From Acidobacteria bacterium 13_1_20CM_3_53_8 (GTDB lineage Bacteria > Acidobacteriota > Blastocatellia > Pyrinomonadales > Pyrinomonadaceae): a stretch of DNA of 57,218 bases. The stretch is taken from assembly GCA_001920415.1 (NCBI GenBank), contig MNJR01000115.1, positions 1 to 57,218 on the forward strand, given 5' to 3'. Below are positions 15,042-21,708 of the stretch, piece after piece; position 1 is the first letter of the stretch; each line of letters opens with the position of its first letter. Position numbers and translations under genes: made by a program. The notes beneath the pieces are model-generated. The model had not been told where the DNA came from, ran no database searches, and worked only from the letters and a program-made list of their open reading frames with translations.

Positions 15042-17621
15042 TCAATATCGCCGCGCAGCATCTTTTAGTAAGTCAGTTAAGTGTGGGTCGTTGTTATGAT
15101 AGTCCCTCGAAATCTCTTTAGTAACCCACCCGCTCGGCGGTTCAATCTCGTGCCTGATAACTAGGACTTCACGCACGACTGCGCTCCGTCTCTCTTCGTT
15201 AATGATTGTAGTGCTATCATTACTACCTGTGCCGCTCCTGCCGCTTGAGTTTGCTGTGCCGCCATTATCTTTGCTCGCGTTGTTCGCAAAGGCATCGCCA
15301 GCAATCGCCCTACCAGCTATGGCTGCTACGCCACCGATAGAGCCGAAGACGGCGGCTGCCAAGTAATGCTCTGTGGCTGACTTGGCGAATCTGGGATTTC
15401 CCGTGAACCAAGCGAGCGCGGACATTGCTAGACCCTGCGCTAACTCAAATACGGCTTGCACCACAGCCATCTGAGCGATACTAGCAATCACCTCAGCAGC
15501 GAACTTGCGAAAGCCTCCGCCAGAATTTCCGAGCAGCACGAAAGCCCTGACAGCCGCGCCTATACCTTGCGCCACCTGATTAAATGATGAGGATAGTATC
15601 TGCGAAAAGACGTGAGCCTGTTGCCCGCCTAAGCCGAAAGTCTTACTTATCCTCTTACCTAAATCATCAAATGCTTCCGCCAAAGTGGTTATCATCTTAG
15701 GCGGCTCTCCGAGTCCGAACGTCAGATCAATATTCTGCGTGTTGGGCAGTCCGAGCGGCGGTATTGGCGGCATTAAATCGTGCGTCTCACGCAGTACCGC
15801 ATCTGCTATTCGCCGTGTGGCTTCTTCGACGGCCTCAGCCCTCTGTGCTTCTATCAGAAGGTATTCGCCTAGTAAGCCTCTCTTCTTAGCAAGTAGAGAT
15901 TCGTCCTGTTCAACCTCTTCATCGTTAAGGTTCTTCTGCTTCTTGAGCTTCTGGCGGAGCGCGTCCACCTCTTCATCAAGAAGCGCTCGACGGCGGTTGA
16001 ACTGAGACTGTTTTATTTCTAAAACCTGCTGTTCGTAGTTGGAATGTGTTATCCAGCCTTCATCGGCCTGCGCCTTGAGACGCGCTATCTCTCTCTGGTC
16101 TGCGATGTTGGCAATCCCTTCAATCTTCTGACGAAAAGCGCGTTCTGCCTCTAATCGCTTTTGTGCGGCCTCATCATCAATTCGCTGCCTCTCCTCAATC
16201 CGGGCGTTCTGAGCAACCAGCGTGCGTTGGTCAATATCAGCTTGCCTGCGGTTTCTCTCGCTCTTAGTGATATGGGCAGTCTCAAGCGCGCGGAGTTCGC
16301 GGTTCACTCCATCTATAACTGCGTTGAATCGGTCATCCGCTAGTTGCTTGGCCTTTTTTACATAAGCCTCTAGGTCAATTAATTGCTGGTCATATTCTCT
16401 CTGAAGGGCAGCCGTCTTCGCGCGGACTGTTTCCTGAGCGACGCGCGTCTGTTCTTCAGATTCGCGGACGCTCTGTTCAAAAACTTCATCATGCTCGCTC
16501 TTCTTTTTGTGACCACCGCCACCTCCTCCGCCGCCGCTTCTAGCTGCCGCCCTCTTGAGGGCTTCCTCGCGCGCAGCTTGGTCTAGCTGCTCGGAGCGCT
16601 GCTGTCTGTCTGCTTGGACTGCGGCGGATTCAATAGAGAAGGCTGCGACCACTGATAAGGGGTCAAAGCTCCCGCTACGGATAACATCAGAGAAAGTGCG
16701 AACCACTACACGCGCGCCCGCAATCACGTCCCCGATATATTCGCCCCATGACTTCCAAGAGTTTTTACTAGCGCCGAGCGCAGCGCTTATATCTTCCATC
16801 GCGCCCACTACTTCCGGCGCGACCTGAAGCCCTATAGTGTTAGACATGCCGCGCGCCTGCGCGCTCAGCGTATCAAGCGTGTCACCGAATTGGTCTGCGG
16901 CGGCAGCCGCGCGGTCATCAATCACCGCGCCCACTTCATTCGCCCTATCTATCAGCCCGCTCAAACTCCCTTGCGCGGCGTTGATTGTCGGAATGAGACG
17001 GTCACCCGTTTTACCGAAGGCGTCCATCGCAACGCTGGCCTGCTGAACGCCAGCAGGGGAGTCATAGATTTTCTGAAACGCTTTGGCTAGAGCGCCATCT
17101 AAATCTCGGAGCGCTTCCTGCGGGTCTATACCTAACCGCTTCAGTTTTTCCTTCGCCTCGTCAGAGCCGTGCGCGGCATCGCTTACGGTACGGCTAAAGC
17201 GCGTCATACCTTGCGCGAACTCTTCTATGGAAGAACCGCTTTGGTCTGCCGCGAACTTTATTGAAGAGATGGTTGTAGCGCTAAGTCCGGTCTGCTCTGA
17301 CAGGTCGTGTATTTGACTACCAGCGTCGGATGCGTTCTTGGCGAGTTGAAAGATGGCAGCGCCGAGTCCGATGGCTGCGCTTGTTACCGTAGCAATCGCA
17401 GAGCCGACGGCTGGCAGGACGACCTGCATGGTTGCCATCTGCTCGGCACTCAGCCCGATGGAATTGCCGAGAGAAAGGAAAGTGTTCTTACCGCTCGATT
17501 CGATTGCCTTTAATTCGGAATCGTATTTCGAGCGCAGCTTTCCAATATCAGCTTGCGCGTCTTCCGAGTCGGAAGAGATTTTGATGAGAAGGCCAACTAC
17601 GTCGTCGTTGAGTGCGCCCAT
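15042..17621 (-). CDS. Second tape measure protein, intact, leftward
   Basis: 859-residue tape measure in a single frame, homologous to the split rightward one: the N-terminal VVGLLIKISSDSEDAQADIG segment, a hydrophobic segment near 70-95, FDLSQK-like LSEQTGLSATTISSIKFAAD, a poly-Gly hinge near 370, a long Arg/Glu/Gln coiled coil at about 385-620, then a hydrophobic C-terminal region (GQQAHVFSQILSSSFNQVAQ; VFGSIGGVAAIAGRAIAGDAF). It stands behind its own chaperone pair on the opposite strand to every other structural gene. The start codon lies inside a perfect 12-bp hairpin. Two tape measures of different design in one prophage is unusual; this one is the undamaged copy. Confidence 0.85.
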   Translation of the reverse strand: MGALNDDVVGLLIKISSDSEDAQADIGKLRSKYDSELKAIESSGKNTFLSLGNSIGLSAEQMATMQVVLPAVGSAIATVTSAAIGLGAAIFQLAKNASDAGSQIHDLSEQTGLSATTISSIKFAADQSGSSIEEFAQGMTRFSRTVSDAAHGSDEAKEKLKRLGIDPQEALRDLDGALAKAFQKIYDSPAGVQQASVAMDAFGKTGDRLIPTINAAQGSLSGLIDRANEVGAVIDDRAAAAADQFGDTLDTLSAQARGMSNTIGLQVAPEVVGAMEDISAALGASKNSWKSWGEYIGDVIAGARVVVRTFSDVIRSGSFDPLSVVAAFSIESAAVQADRQQRSEQLDQAAREEALKRAAARSGGGGGGGGHKKKSEHDEVFEQSVRESEEQTRVAQETVRAKTAALQREYDQQLIDLEAYVKKAKQLADDRFNAVIDGVNRELRALETAHITKSERNRRQADIDQRTLVAQNARIEERQRIDDEAAQKRLEAERAFRQKIEGIANIADQREIARLKAQADEGWITHSNYEQQVLEIKQSQFNRRRALLDEEVDALRQKLKKQKNLNDEEVEQDESLLAKKRGLLGEYLLIEAQRAEAVEEATRRIADAVLRETHDLMPPIPPLGLPNTQNIDLTFGLGEPPKMITTLAEAFDDLGKRISKTFGLGGQQAHVFSQILSSSFNQVAQGIGAAVRAFVLLGNSGGGFRKFAAEVIASIAQMAVVQAVFELAQGLAMSALAWFTGNPRFAKSATEHYLAAAVFGSIGGVAAIAGRAIAGDAFANNASKDNGGTANSSGRSGTGSNDSTTIINEERRSAVVREVLVIRHEIEPPSGWVTKEISRDYHNNDPHLTDLLKDAARRY

Positions 17622-17653
17622 GATGTGTCTCGCTCTATGGGCGCACTCAGCGC
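17610..17653 (-). promoter_or_regulatory. YRAGT hairpin, copy E, and start-codon-sequestering hairpin
   Basis: On the minus strand GCGC-TGAGT-GCGC (17,653-17,641) forms the small element. The overlapping GAGTGCGCCCAT can instead pair perfectly with ATGGGCGCACTC, the first 12 bases of the tape measure gene, hiding the start codon. The two folds cannot coexist. Confidence 0.6.
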
Positions 17654-17664
17654 ACGATTAATGA

Positions 17665-17877
17665 TTAGTAATAAGTCACCGTGTCTCGGTTGTTTTTTGA
17701 ACGACGAAGCGGAACGTCCTCCAACTCCTCTTCAAATTCATCGTCTGAATCTGACGCGCCCTCAAGTATGAGCCTCGCTGCTGCGGCTATGTTGAAATCA
17801 AGGGCGATTGTTTCGTCTTGTATGCCGAGCATTTTACTCGGAGACTGCCCGAACTTCTTCGCTGTCACGGAGAGCAT
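17665..17877 (-). CDS. Second tail chaperone, frameshift extension (gpT-like)
   Basis: Counterpart of the rightward gpT. Read in the +1 frame relative to its gpG partner, it would join after TTT at 17,900-17,902 to give a fusion of about 230 residues. The frame is open upstream of the nominal ATG (VQTPDF then LMLSV), which aligns with VAGEQF then LILAQ in the rightward copy and so supports recoding. It ends in VTYY, 43 bases before the tape measure start. Confidence 0.75.
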   Translation of the reverse strand: MLSVTAKKFGQSPSKMLGIQDETIALDFNIAAAARLILEGASDSDDEFEEELEDVPLRRSKNNRDTVTYY

Positions 17878-18358
17878 CAGAAAGTCGGGAGTCTGAACGA
17901 AAGTTGCGGAGCGTTTCTACGCTCACAGCACCTCCCTTCATCTGTACGGGAATGCCAACCGCGCCCGCCATCGCCCACATATAGATGAAGTTGCTGTCCT
18001 CTTTGGAAAGGTCGGTGGGTTCAATCTCATTCTTGTTAGGGTCTGCGCCGATGACAATGCGCGGGCTTACCACAGCCTCTCTCACGACATCGCGCATGAA
18101 GACAATAGCCTCTAACACTTGATGACCTGTGAGCTTGTTTTCGATTGACGCGGCATTCTGCTCAACAGAGCCGAAAGCTCTTACTACTTCGCTTAGAAGC
18201 ACCTGCGGCAAGCGTCCCGACATAACCCAAGTCTCAATGTCGGGACGGACGGCCTTCACCTTCAATCCTGATGGAAGAGTGAGTAGTATGGCCGCAGCCT
18301 CTTTATCCGTTCGCCTTCTTTTTCTAATCTGCTCGGCGTTGCTCTCAATCTGAGACAT
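17834..18358 (-). CDS. Second tail chaperone, short form (gpG-like)
   Basis: 174 residues, homologous to the rightward chaperone: LPSGLKVKAVRPDIETWVMS compares with LPSGMMVLAARIDLVDWLST, and SPRIVIGADPNKNEIEP compares with SPRLVMRPDPEKDEIAP. The start at MSQIES is chosen because AAGGAGAG precedes it; an upstream TTG-like extension would begin inside a terminator. It begins just downstream of that terminator, so transcripts arriving from the DUF4177-like gene must read through, or an unseen promoter is used. Confidence 0.8.
   Translation of the reverse strand: MSQIESNAEQIRKRRRTDKEAAAILLTLPSGLKVKAVRPDIETWVMSGRLPQVLLSEVVRAFGSVEQNAASIENKLTGHQVLEAIVFMRDVVREAVVSPRIVIGADPNKNEIEPTDLSKEDSNFIYMWAMAGAVGIPVQMKGGAVSVETLRNFRSDSRLSDALRDSEEVRAVSE
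17897..17905 (-). promoter_or_regulatory. Probable +1 frameshift site, second cassette
   Basis: AAC-TTT-CGT in the gpG-like frame, with CTC-CGC just before it. Skipping the C gives the gpT-like frame. Same codons and relative frame as in the rightward cassette. Confidence 0.6.
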
Positions 18359-18377
18359 TAATGATGCTCTCCTTAAC

Positions 18378-18415
18378 AAATAAAAATGCCCTTTGGAATT
18401 ACACATCCAAAGGGC
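18378..18415 (-). terminator. Terminator between leftward early genes and tail cassette
   Basis: Minus strand stem GCCCTTTGG / CCAAAGGGC (10-base loop) followed by ATTTTTATTT. It stops or attenuates transcripts from the 18,512-19,289 operon before the second chaperone cassette. Confidence 0.85.
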
Positions 18416-18426
18416 GAACTTGTCGC
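18414..18426 (-). promoter_or_regulatory. YRAGT hairpin, copy F
   Basis: Minus strand GCGA-CAAGT-TCGC, followed by the terminator stem with which it overlaps. The 17-base context is identical to copy A1 on the plus strand, 14 kb away. Confidence 0.6.
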
Positions 18427-18511
18427 ACGATCTGTATAGCCTCTGGCGCTAACGTGGTGCGCGCCTCTCAAGGCTAATGGAATATATCACGGCTGGAATG
18501 ATTTGCCTAGC

Positions 18512-18748
18512 TTACTGCTTCGCGCGTTTGAAAACATAGTTCGGGACGTTGTTGCCCATGCCCGAACCCGTAGATTGAATTGCTACCAACTCCCAACCTT
18601 GAGCGCCAAGCTCATTCGCTTTTCTCTCGGATGGCGCATACTCAAACTTATATTCCCATTGCGTGCGCTGCGCGCTCTGGTAAGTCCACCCGATGAATAG
18701 AAAAGAGAGTAGGGCTATAATGAAAAGGATTCGTGCCTTCATCTTCAT
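18512..18748 (-). CDS. Membrane-anchored DUF4177-like protein
   Basis: 78 residues. The N-terminal hydrophobic helix (about 5-22, ILFIIALLSFLFIGWTYQ) would anchor it or act as a signal. The rest matches the DUF4177 pattern: WEYKFEYAPSE, then LGAQGWELVAIQ, then a C-terminal VFKRAK. Function of the family is unknown. Excellent ribosome site AGGAGG before ATG. Third gene of the leftward operon from the divergent promoter; a lysogenic-conversion role is possible but unproven. Confidence 0.7.
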   Translation of the reverse strand: MKMKARILFIIALLSFLFIGWTYQSAQRTQWEYKFEYAPSERKANELGAQGWELVAIQSTGSGMGNNVPNYVFKRAKQ

Positions 18749-18810
18749 AAGCTAACCTCCTAAATGAAAGCTTATGTTGAAGGTGACGCTGTGGCAAGTC
18801 AGAGCGGCGT

Positions 18811-19080
18811 CTAGGATTGACCGTTGCGGCCTTCACTAAAATATTTGTCCACTACGGCTGTGAGATTCCTTATGTTCTCATCCGTCTTTAGCTGAGAATC
18901 AACCAGCGCAGAAATCTTCTCGTCAACATTATCAAGGCGATTGAGCGCGGCTTCGGCTAATCGGGTTACTATGCTTTCAAGCCGCGCGAGACGTTCATCT
19001 GCCTTCTGCTGATTCACTGCCAGAGTAGCAAGATGGTCTGCAACTAGCTCAAATTTATTTTTCAATTCTTCGTCTGTCAT
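18811..19080 (-). CDS. Small coiled-coil protein
   Basis: 89 residues, acidic, with clear heptads throughout (LATLAVNQQKADERLARLES; LNRLDNVDEKISALVDSQLK), so an alpha-helical coiled coil is predicted. Its ATG overlaps the stop of the HTH gene by four bases (ATGA), which couples them. It could be a partner or anti-repressor of the HTH protein; this is inferred only from the coupling. Confidence 0.7.
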   Translation of the reverse strand: MTDEELKNKFELVADHLATLAVNQQKADERLARLESIVTRLAEAALNRLDNVDEKISALVDSQLKTDENIRNLTAVVDKYFSEGRNGQS

Positions 19081-19289
19081 GCTCGCTTCTTTCTGCCTTT
19101 ATTGCCCGCATTCTTTGGCGGTCTGCCTAATGGCCTATCAGCGACTAATTTCAAATCAGCCTCTTTAATTACCAAATCTCGCCCGAACTTATCAGCAGGT
19201 AATTGCCCGCTCAGCACTAATTGCCTGACCCGCGCGGGGCTTACTCCCAACTTTTCGGCGGCCTCTTTAGTTGTAAGCGTCTCTGCCAT
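19077..19289 (-). CDS. HTH DNA-binding protein (excisionase/MerR-like), probable switch regulator
   Basis: 70 residues. Residues 3-50 form a winged helix-turn-helix of the HTH_17 type (TTKEAAEKLGVSPARVRQLV, then GQLPADKFGRDLVIKEADLK), with a basic tail (RPPKNAGNKGRKKRA). The ATG in MAETLTT is chosen because an upstream in-frame start would place coding sequence through the -10 box. TATAAT ends only seven bases before this ATG, so the mRNA is probably leaderless or nearly so. Divergently transcribed from the 19,410 operon across repeated operator-like sites. It probably controls both promoters. Confidence 0.75.
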   Translation of the reverse strand: MAETLTTKEAAEKLGVSPARVRQLVLSGQLPADKFGRDLVIKEADLKLVADRPLGRPPKNAGNKGRKKRA

Positions 19290-19296
19290 GAATTGA

Positions 19297-19302
19297 ATTA
19301 TA
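19297..19302 (-). promoter_or_regulatory. Leftward promoter -10 box (near-leaderless)
   Basis: Minus strand TATAAT, with a poor -35 (TTGCGT) 17 bases upstream that overlaps the first operator repeat. The start site would fall at or next to the HTH gene ATG. Confidence 0.55.
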
Positions 19303-19316
19303 ACCCGTGAGAAATA

Positions 19317-19328
19317 CTTACGCAAGAG
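19317..19328. repeat. Operator-like repeat 1 (CTTACGCAAGAG)
   Basis: Twelve-base direct repeat differing by one base from 19,352-19,363. It covers the -35 region of the leftward promoter. A further pair, TAACCCGTGAG (19,301) and TAACCCGTAAG (19,370), brackets the switch. Confidence 0.6.
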
Positions 19329-19340
19329 TGAATTTTACGC

Positions 19341-19369
19341 TTGACATAAAGCTAACGCAAGAGTAAAAT
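19341..19369 (+). promoter_or_regulatory. Strong rightward sigma-70 promoter
   Basis: TTGACA, a 17-base spacer, then TAAAAT. It drives the operon of the 39-residue gene, the structured RNA, the S24-like gene and probably everything to the terminator at 21,573. The spacer contains the second operator repeat, so a bound regulator would block RNA polymerase. Confidence 0.8.
19352..19363. repeat. Operator-like repeat 2 (CTAACGCAAGAG)
   Basis: Lies between the -35 and -10 boxes of the rightward promoter, in the same orientation as repeat 1 and 35 bases from it (centre to centre). Confidence 0.6.
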
Positions 19370-19409
19370 TAACCCGTAAGTTAGAGATTACTTTGAAGGG
19401 GCAAATCAG

Positions 19410-19529
19410 ATGAAAGAACAGGAACAAGAAAAGCCGAAGCAGCAGCCGACTAACGAGCAGATGGACAACGCAATATTGATGAAGCCCGTTAGCAAGAATC
19501 CTGAAAGGATTCGCGGCATTCAGATTTGA
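19410..19529 (+). CDS. 39-residue peptide, first gene of rightward early operon
   Basis: Short gene with a good GAAGGGG site and ATG. Its product is very polar in the first half (KEQEQEKPKQQPTNEQ) and basic/hydrophobic at the end (NPERIRGIQI). It follows the strong promoter directly. No family recognised. Small proteins in this position of temperate phages are often antirepressors or other early regulators; this is only a positional guess. Confidence 0.55.
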   Translation: MKEQEQEKPKQQPTNEQMDNAILMKPVSKNPERIRGIQI

Positions 19530-19533
19530 CGAG

Positions 19534-19775
19534 ATTCGCTGGTTACTAGCACGGGAGCTAGGTGAGCGCCCTTCGGCACACCACAACCGGAATGCAGCCA
19601 CGAGGGGCGCTCACAATAAACCAGCGAATGAAGCGCGGGCGTGAAGAATCGGGAGCTTCACGCCCGCGCGCAGCAACATCAGCTAGGTTGAGCTTTCACC
19701 GCCAAGAGTCGCGCGAGAGGCGCGCACTAGCTCCCTAGCATCGGTAAGGGGCTAGGACGCCACCTGCCCCTTACC
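19534..19775 (+). ncRNA. Highly structured RNA segment in early operon
   Basis: Three strong helices in 240 bases. ATTCGCTGGTT (19,534) pairs with AACCAGCGAAT (19,619), enclosing GTGAGCGCCC (19,562) / GGGCGCTCAC (19,605). GCGCGGGCGTGAAG (19,633) pairs with CTTCACGCCCGCGC (19,657). GGTAAGGGGC (19,743) pairs with GCCCCTTACC (19,766). None has a T tract, so they are not ordinary terminators. The space between the two flanking genes is otherwise empty. Candidate phage small RNA, leader regulating the S24-like gene, or replication-related structure. Confidence 0.5.
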
Positions 19776-19812
19776 ATTTACACCAACCATCCACATTAGA
19801 GGGGAAAAGCTG

Positions 19813-20205
19813 ATGCGAGATGAGAATAACATAAGAGGGGGAAAGGTGTGCTCTATCGAAGGATGGAGGCGCGCGGCTCTTTCCAACAAGCAAACCGTAA
19901 CACTACTTTCCGCAGGCTCTAGCTTCAAAATCAAAGTGCATGATGATTCGATGAAGGATGAGGGCATACGCGCGGGCGACCTTATTGATTGCGAGCGTGC
20001 GGACTCTCTTGCTTCGGGCGAGCTAGGTCTGATGAGAACGCCCTACGGCGTGATGGTCAGACGCTTTCTGATAGTCGGCTGCGTCGTCTGCCTAGAGGCT
20101 GCTAACGCTGAATATCCGAAGCTCTGCATGGACTGTTGCGATGTAGAGATATTGGGGCGCTTGCTCAAACTCGAACGCCGCTTCGATGAAAGCGAGGTGG
20201 CGTGA
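19813..20205 (+). CDS. S24/LexA-like domain protein lacking HTH and catalytic Lys
   Basis: 130 residues. Residues about 36-110 match the LexA/UmuD/CI peptidase domain: the Ser region is FKIKVHDDSMKDEGIRAGDL (S46), and the later strand GVMVRRF aligns with VTVKRL of LexA, which puts Arg83 where the catalytic Lys belongs. No N-terminal DNA-binding domain is present; only about 35 residues precede the Ser strand. Self-cleavage would therefore be doubtful, and the protein may bind or antagonise another S24 repressor. Good GAGGGG site. TGATG overlap with the next gene. Confidence 0.7.
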   Translation: MRDENNIRGGKVCSIEGWRRAALSNKQTVTLLSAGSSFKIKVHDDSMKDEGIRAGDLIDCERADSLASGELGLMRTPYGVMVRRFLIVGCVVCLEAANAEYPKLCMDCCDVEILGRLLKLERRFDESEVA

Positions 20206-20534
20206 TGAAAAAGAGGCAGACCGCAAGCAAGACGCATGAGACAGGCGCAGAGCAATACACGGAAATGAGGATGCGCCCCTTCGCTTGGAATGAGCAAGAC
20301 TACGCTCTGATGCTGACGGAGGCAGCCGCGCACGAACATTTCTGCGATGAAGCCAACGCCGCGCTCATTCTCCTAGTGGCGGGCATCGCCGCTATGGAGA
20401 ACGACGAAGACCGTCAGAACATGGCCTACTTCATCATCGAACGCATCTTCTCACGCACGCAAAGGTCTTCGGGCGCTCTCAAAAAGTTCATGCTCGATTG
20501 GGAAGAGAAGGACGAGATTAGAGGCTACGCTTAA
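20205..20534 (+). CDS. Phage protein, unknown, helical
   Basis: 109 residues, coupled to the S24-like gene by a TGATG overlap. Mostly helical and rich in Ala/Glu (DEANAALILLVAGIAAMEND), then a basic/hydrophobic region (RQNMAYFIIERIFSRTQRSS). No family recognised. Part of the early rightward operon. Confidence 0.6.
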   Translation: MKKRQTASKTHETGAEQYTEMRMRPFAWNEQDYALMLTEAAAHEHFCDEANAALILLVAGIAAMENDEDRQNMAYFIIERIFSRTQRSSGALKKFMLDWEEKDEIRGYA

Positions 20535-20540
20535 ACTTTT

Positions 20541-20789
20541 ATGGAAACTAAAAGCAGCGAAGTAAATCTGCCTTCGGGCTTGCCGCAATTCCTAACAGTC
20601 GCAGAGGTGGCCGCGCTGCTCAGGAAGAAAGAGCGAGCCATCTATAACATGGTTCACCAGAGGCGCATACCTTTTCGTAAGGCCGGGAAGACTCTGCTAT
20701 TCGACGCGAACGAAATAGAGGAGTGGACGAAGGCGAGCGCTGAAAAGGCTGGCTCGTCCACTAACTACAGACATAGGAAGCAAAAATAA
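20541..20789 (+). CDS. HTH_17/excisionase-type DNA-binding protein
   Basis: 82 residues. The winged-helix motif is clear at about 18-65: FLTVAEVAALLRKKERAIYN, then QRRIPFRKAGKTLLFDANEI, then EEWTKAS. This is the pattern of AlpA/Xis-like and MerR-like small DNA-binding proteins. With the leftward HTH gene, the block has two such regulators. It may be an excisionase or a transcription factor; without an integrase nearby the choice is open. Confidence 0.75.
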   Translation: METKSSEVNLPSGLPQFLTVAEVAALLRKKERAIYNMVHQRRIPFRKAGKTLLFDANEIEEWTKASAEKAGSSTNYRHRKQK

Positions 20790-21545
20790 ATGGAAAGCAA
20801 AACCTGTAAGAAGTGTGGAGTAACAAAGCCCCGCGACCAATTCTGGAAATCCTCTGACACGCGCGACGGCCTGCAAAGGTGGTGTTGCGCGTGCGGTTCG
20901 GAGAACAACAAGAAGAAGTGGCGTGCTCAGGGCGGCGGCGTAAGGGTTCGAGCCTATACGCAAGACGGTCGCGCCAAGATTTGTTTCAAGTGCGGAGTCG
21001 AAAAGCCGCTAGAAGAGTTTGGAGAATATCGCAGGAGCGATGGCAAGACAGGCGAGCGTCGCGGGTGCAAAGAATGTCGTAGGGCATATATCAGGGAGCG
21101 GGGCAAGCGAGAGGATATTAAGCATTATAGGCAAGTTTATAACGAGCAGACTCGTGAACGCCGAAAGGAGAGAGCGGCAGCCAATTATCAGGCCAACAGA
21201 GAGAGGCTTTTAGAGAAGCAGAGGCTATGGAGGACTGAGAACAGGGATTATTGCCGCGAACACTCGCGCGATTATCTGCGAAGACAGAGACTAAATACAA
21301 TTCAAGCATACGGTGGGCGTTGCGCCTGCTGTGGTGAACACAGGCTAGAATTTCTTTCCATAGACCATATCAACGGCGGAGGACGAAAGCACCGTAGAGA
21401 GATTGGCGGCAGTATCTATGTCTGGCTGCGTAAGAATAATTTCCCAGACGGCTTTCAGGTTCTCTGTCATAGCTGCAACATGGCTAAAGGTCTTTACGGA
21501 GTATGCCCGCATCAGAGTGGAAAAGCGTGTGAAGTTCAGGTATAG
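20790..21545 (+). CDS. HNH endonuclease with N-terminal zinc-finger pairs
   Basis: 251 residues. Two similar N-terminal zinc modules (CKKCGVTKPRDQFWKSSD, then a CxxC; and CFKCGVEKPLEEF, then CKEC) bind DNA in related proteins. A very basic Arg/Glu/Gln helix lies at about 115-165. The C-terminal HNH fold shows CACCGEHRLEFLSIDHINGG and FQVLCHSCNMAKG, with the two Cys pairs framing the DH catalytic motif. The ATG follows the preceding stop directly. It could be a homing nuclease that mobilises this accessory block, or a DNA-packaging HNH helper; position beside the inserted cassette favours the first. Confidence 0.85.
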   Translation: MESKTCKKCGVTKPRDQFWKSSDTRDGLQRWCCACGSENNKKKWRAQGGGVRVRAYTQDGRAKICFKCGVEKPLEEFGEYRRSDGKTGERRGCKECRRAYIRERGKREDIKHYRQVYNEQTRERRKERAAANYQANRERLLEKQRLWRTENRDYCREHSRDYLRRQRLNTIQAYGGRCACCGEHRLEFLSIDHINGGGRKHRREIGGSIYVWLRKNNFPDGFQVLCHSCNMAKGLYGVCPHQSGKACEVQV

Positions 21546-21563
21546 TATGAACTGCAATTCGTT

Positions 21564-21576
21564 GCGCCAAGTGCGC
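21564..21576 (+). promoter_or_regulatory. YRAGT hairpin, copy G
   Basis: GCGC-CAAGT-GCGC. The 3' arm is shared with the terminator that follows. Confidence 0.6.
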
Positions 21577-21610
21577 GTTGAGTTAATCACTCAACGCGCA
21601 TTTTTATTTT
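21573..21610 (+). terminator. Terminator after HNH gene
   Basis: A perfect 11-bp stem GCGCGTTGAGT / ACTCAACGCGC, 5-base loop, then ATTTTTATTTT. It ends the early rightward operon before the remaining tail genes. Confidence 0.88.
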
Positions 21611-21708
21611 GGAGCTTCGTCATCATAGTTCGCCGAAGTCGTTTCTATCGTCAAGAATGACTTTGAGCACAACGGAGTTATTCGACAGTTGATCGAAGGA
21701 GGCGGCTG

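Noticed and set aside
11394-18500. Invertible tail segment (phase variation) made of the two cassettes
   Set aside because: I found no long inverted repeats at the block edges and no recombinase gene. The cassettes are homologous in protein only, so simple inversion would not swap them.
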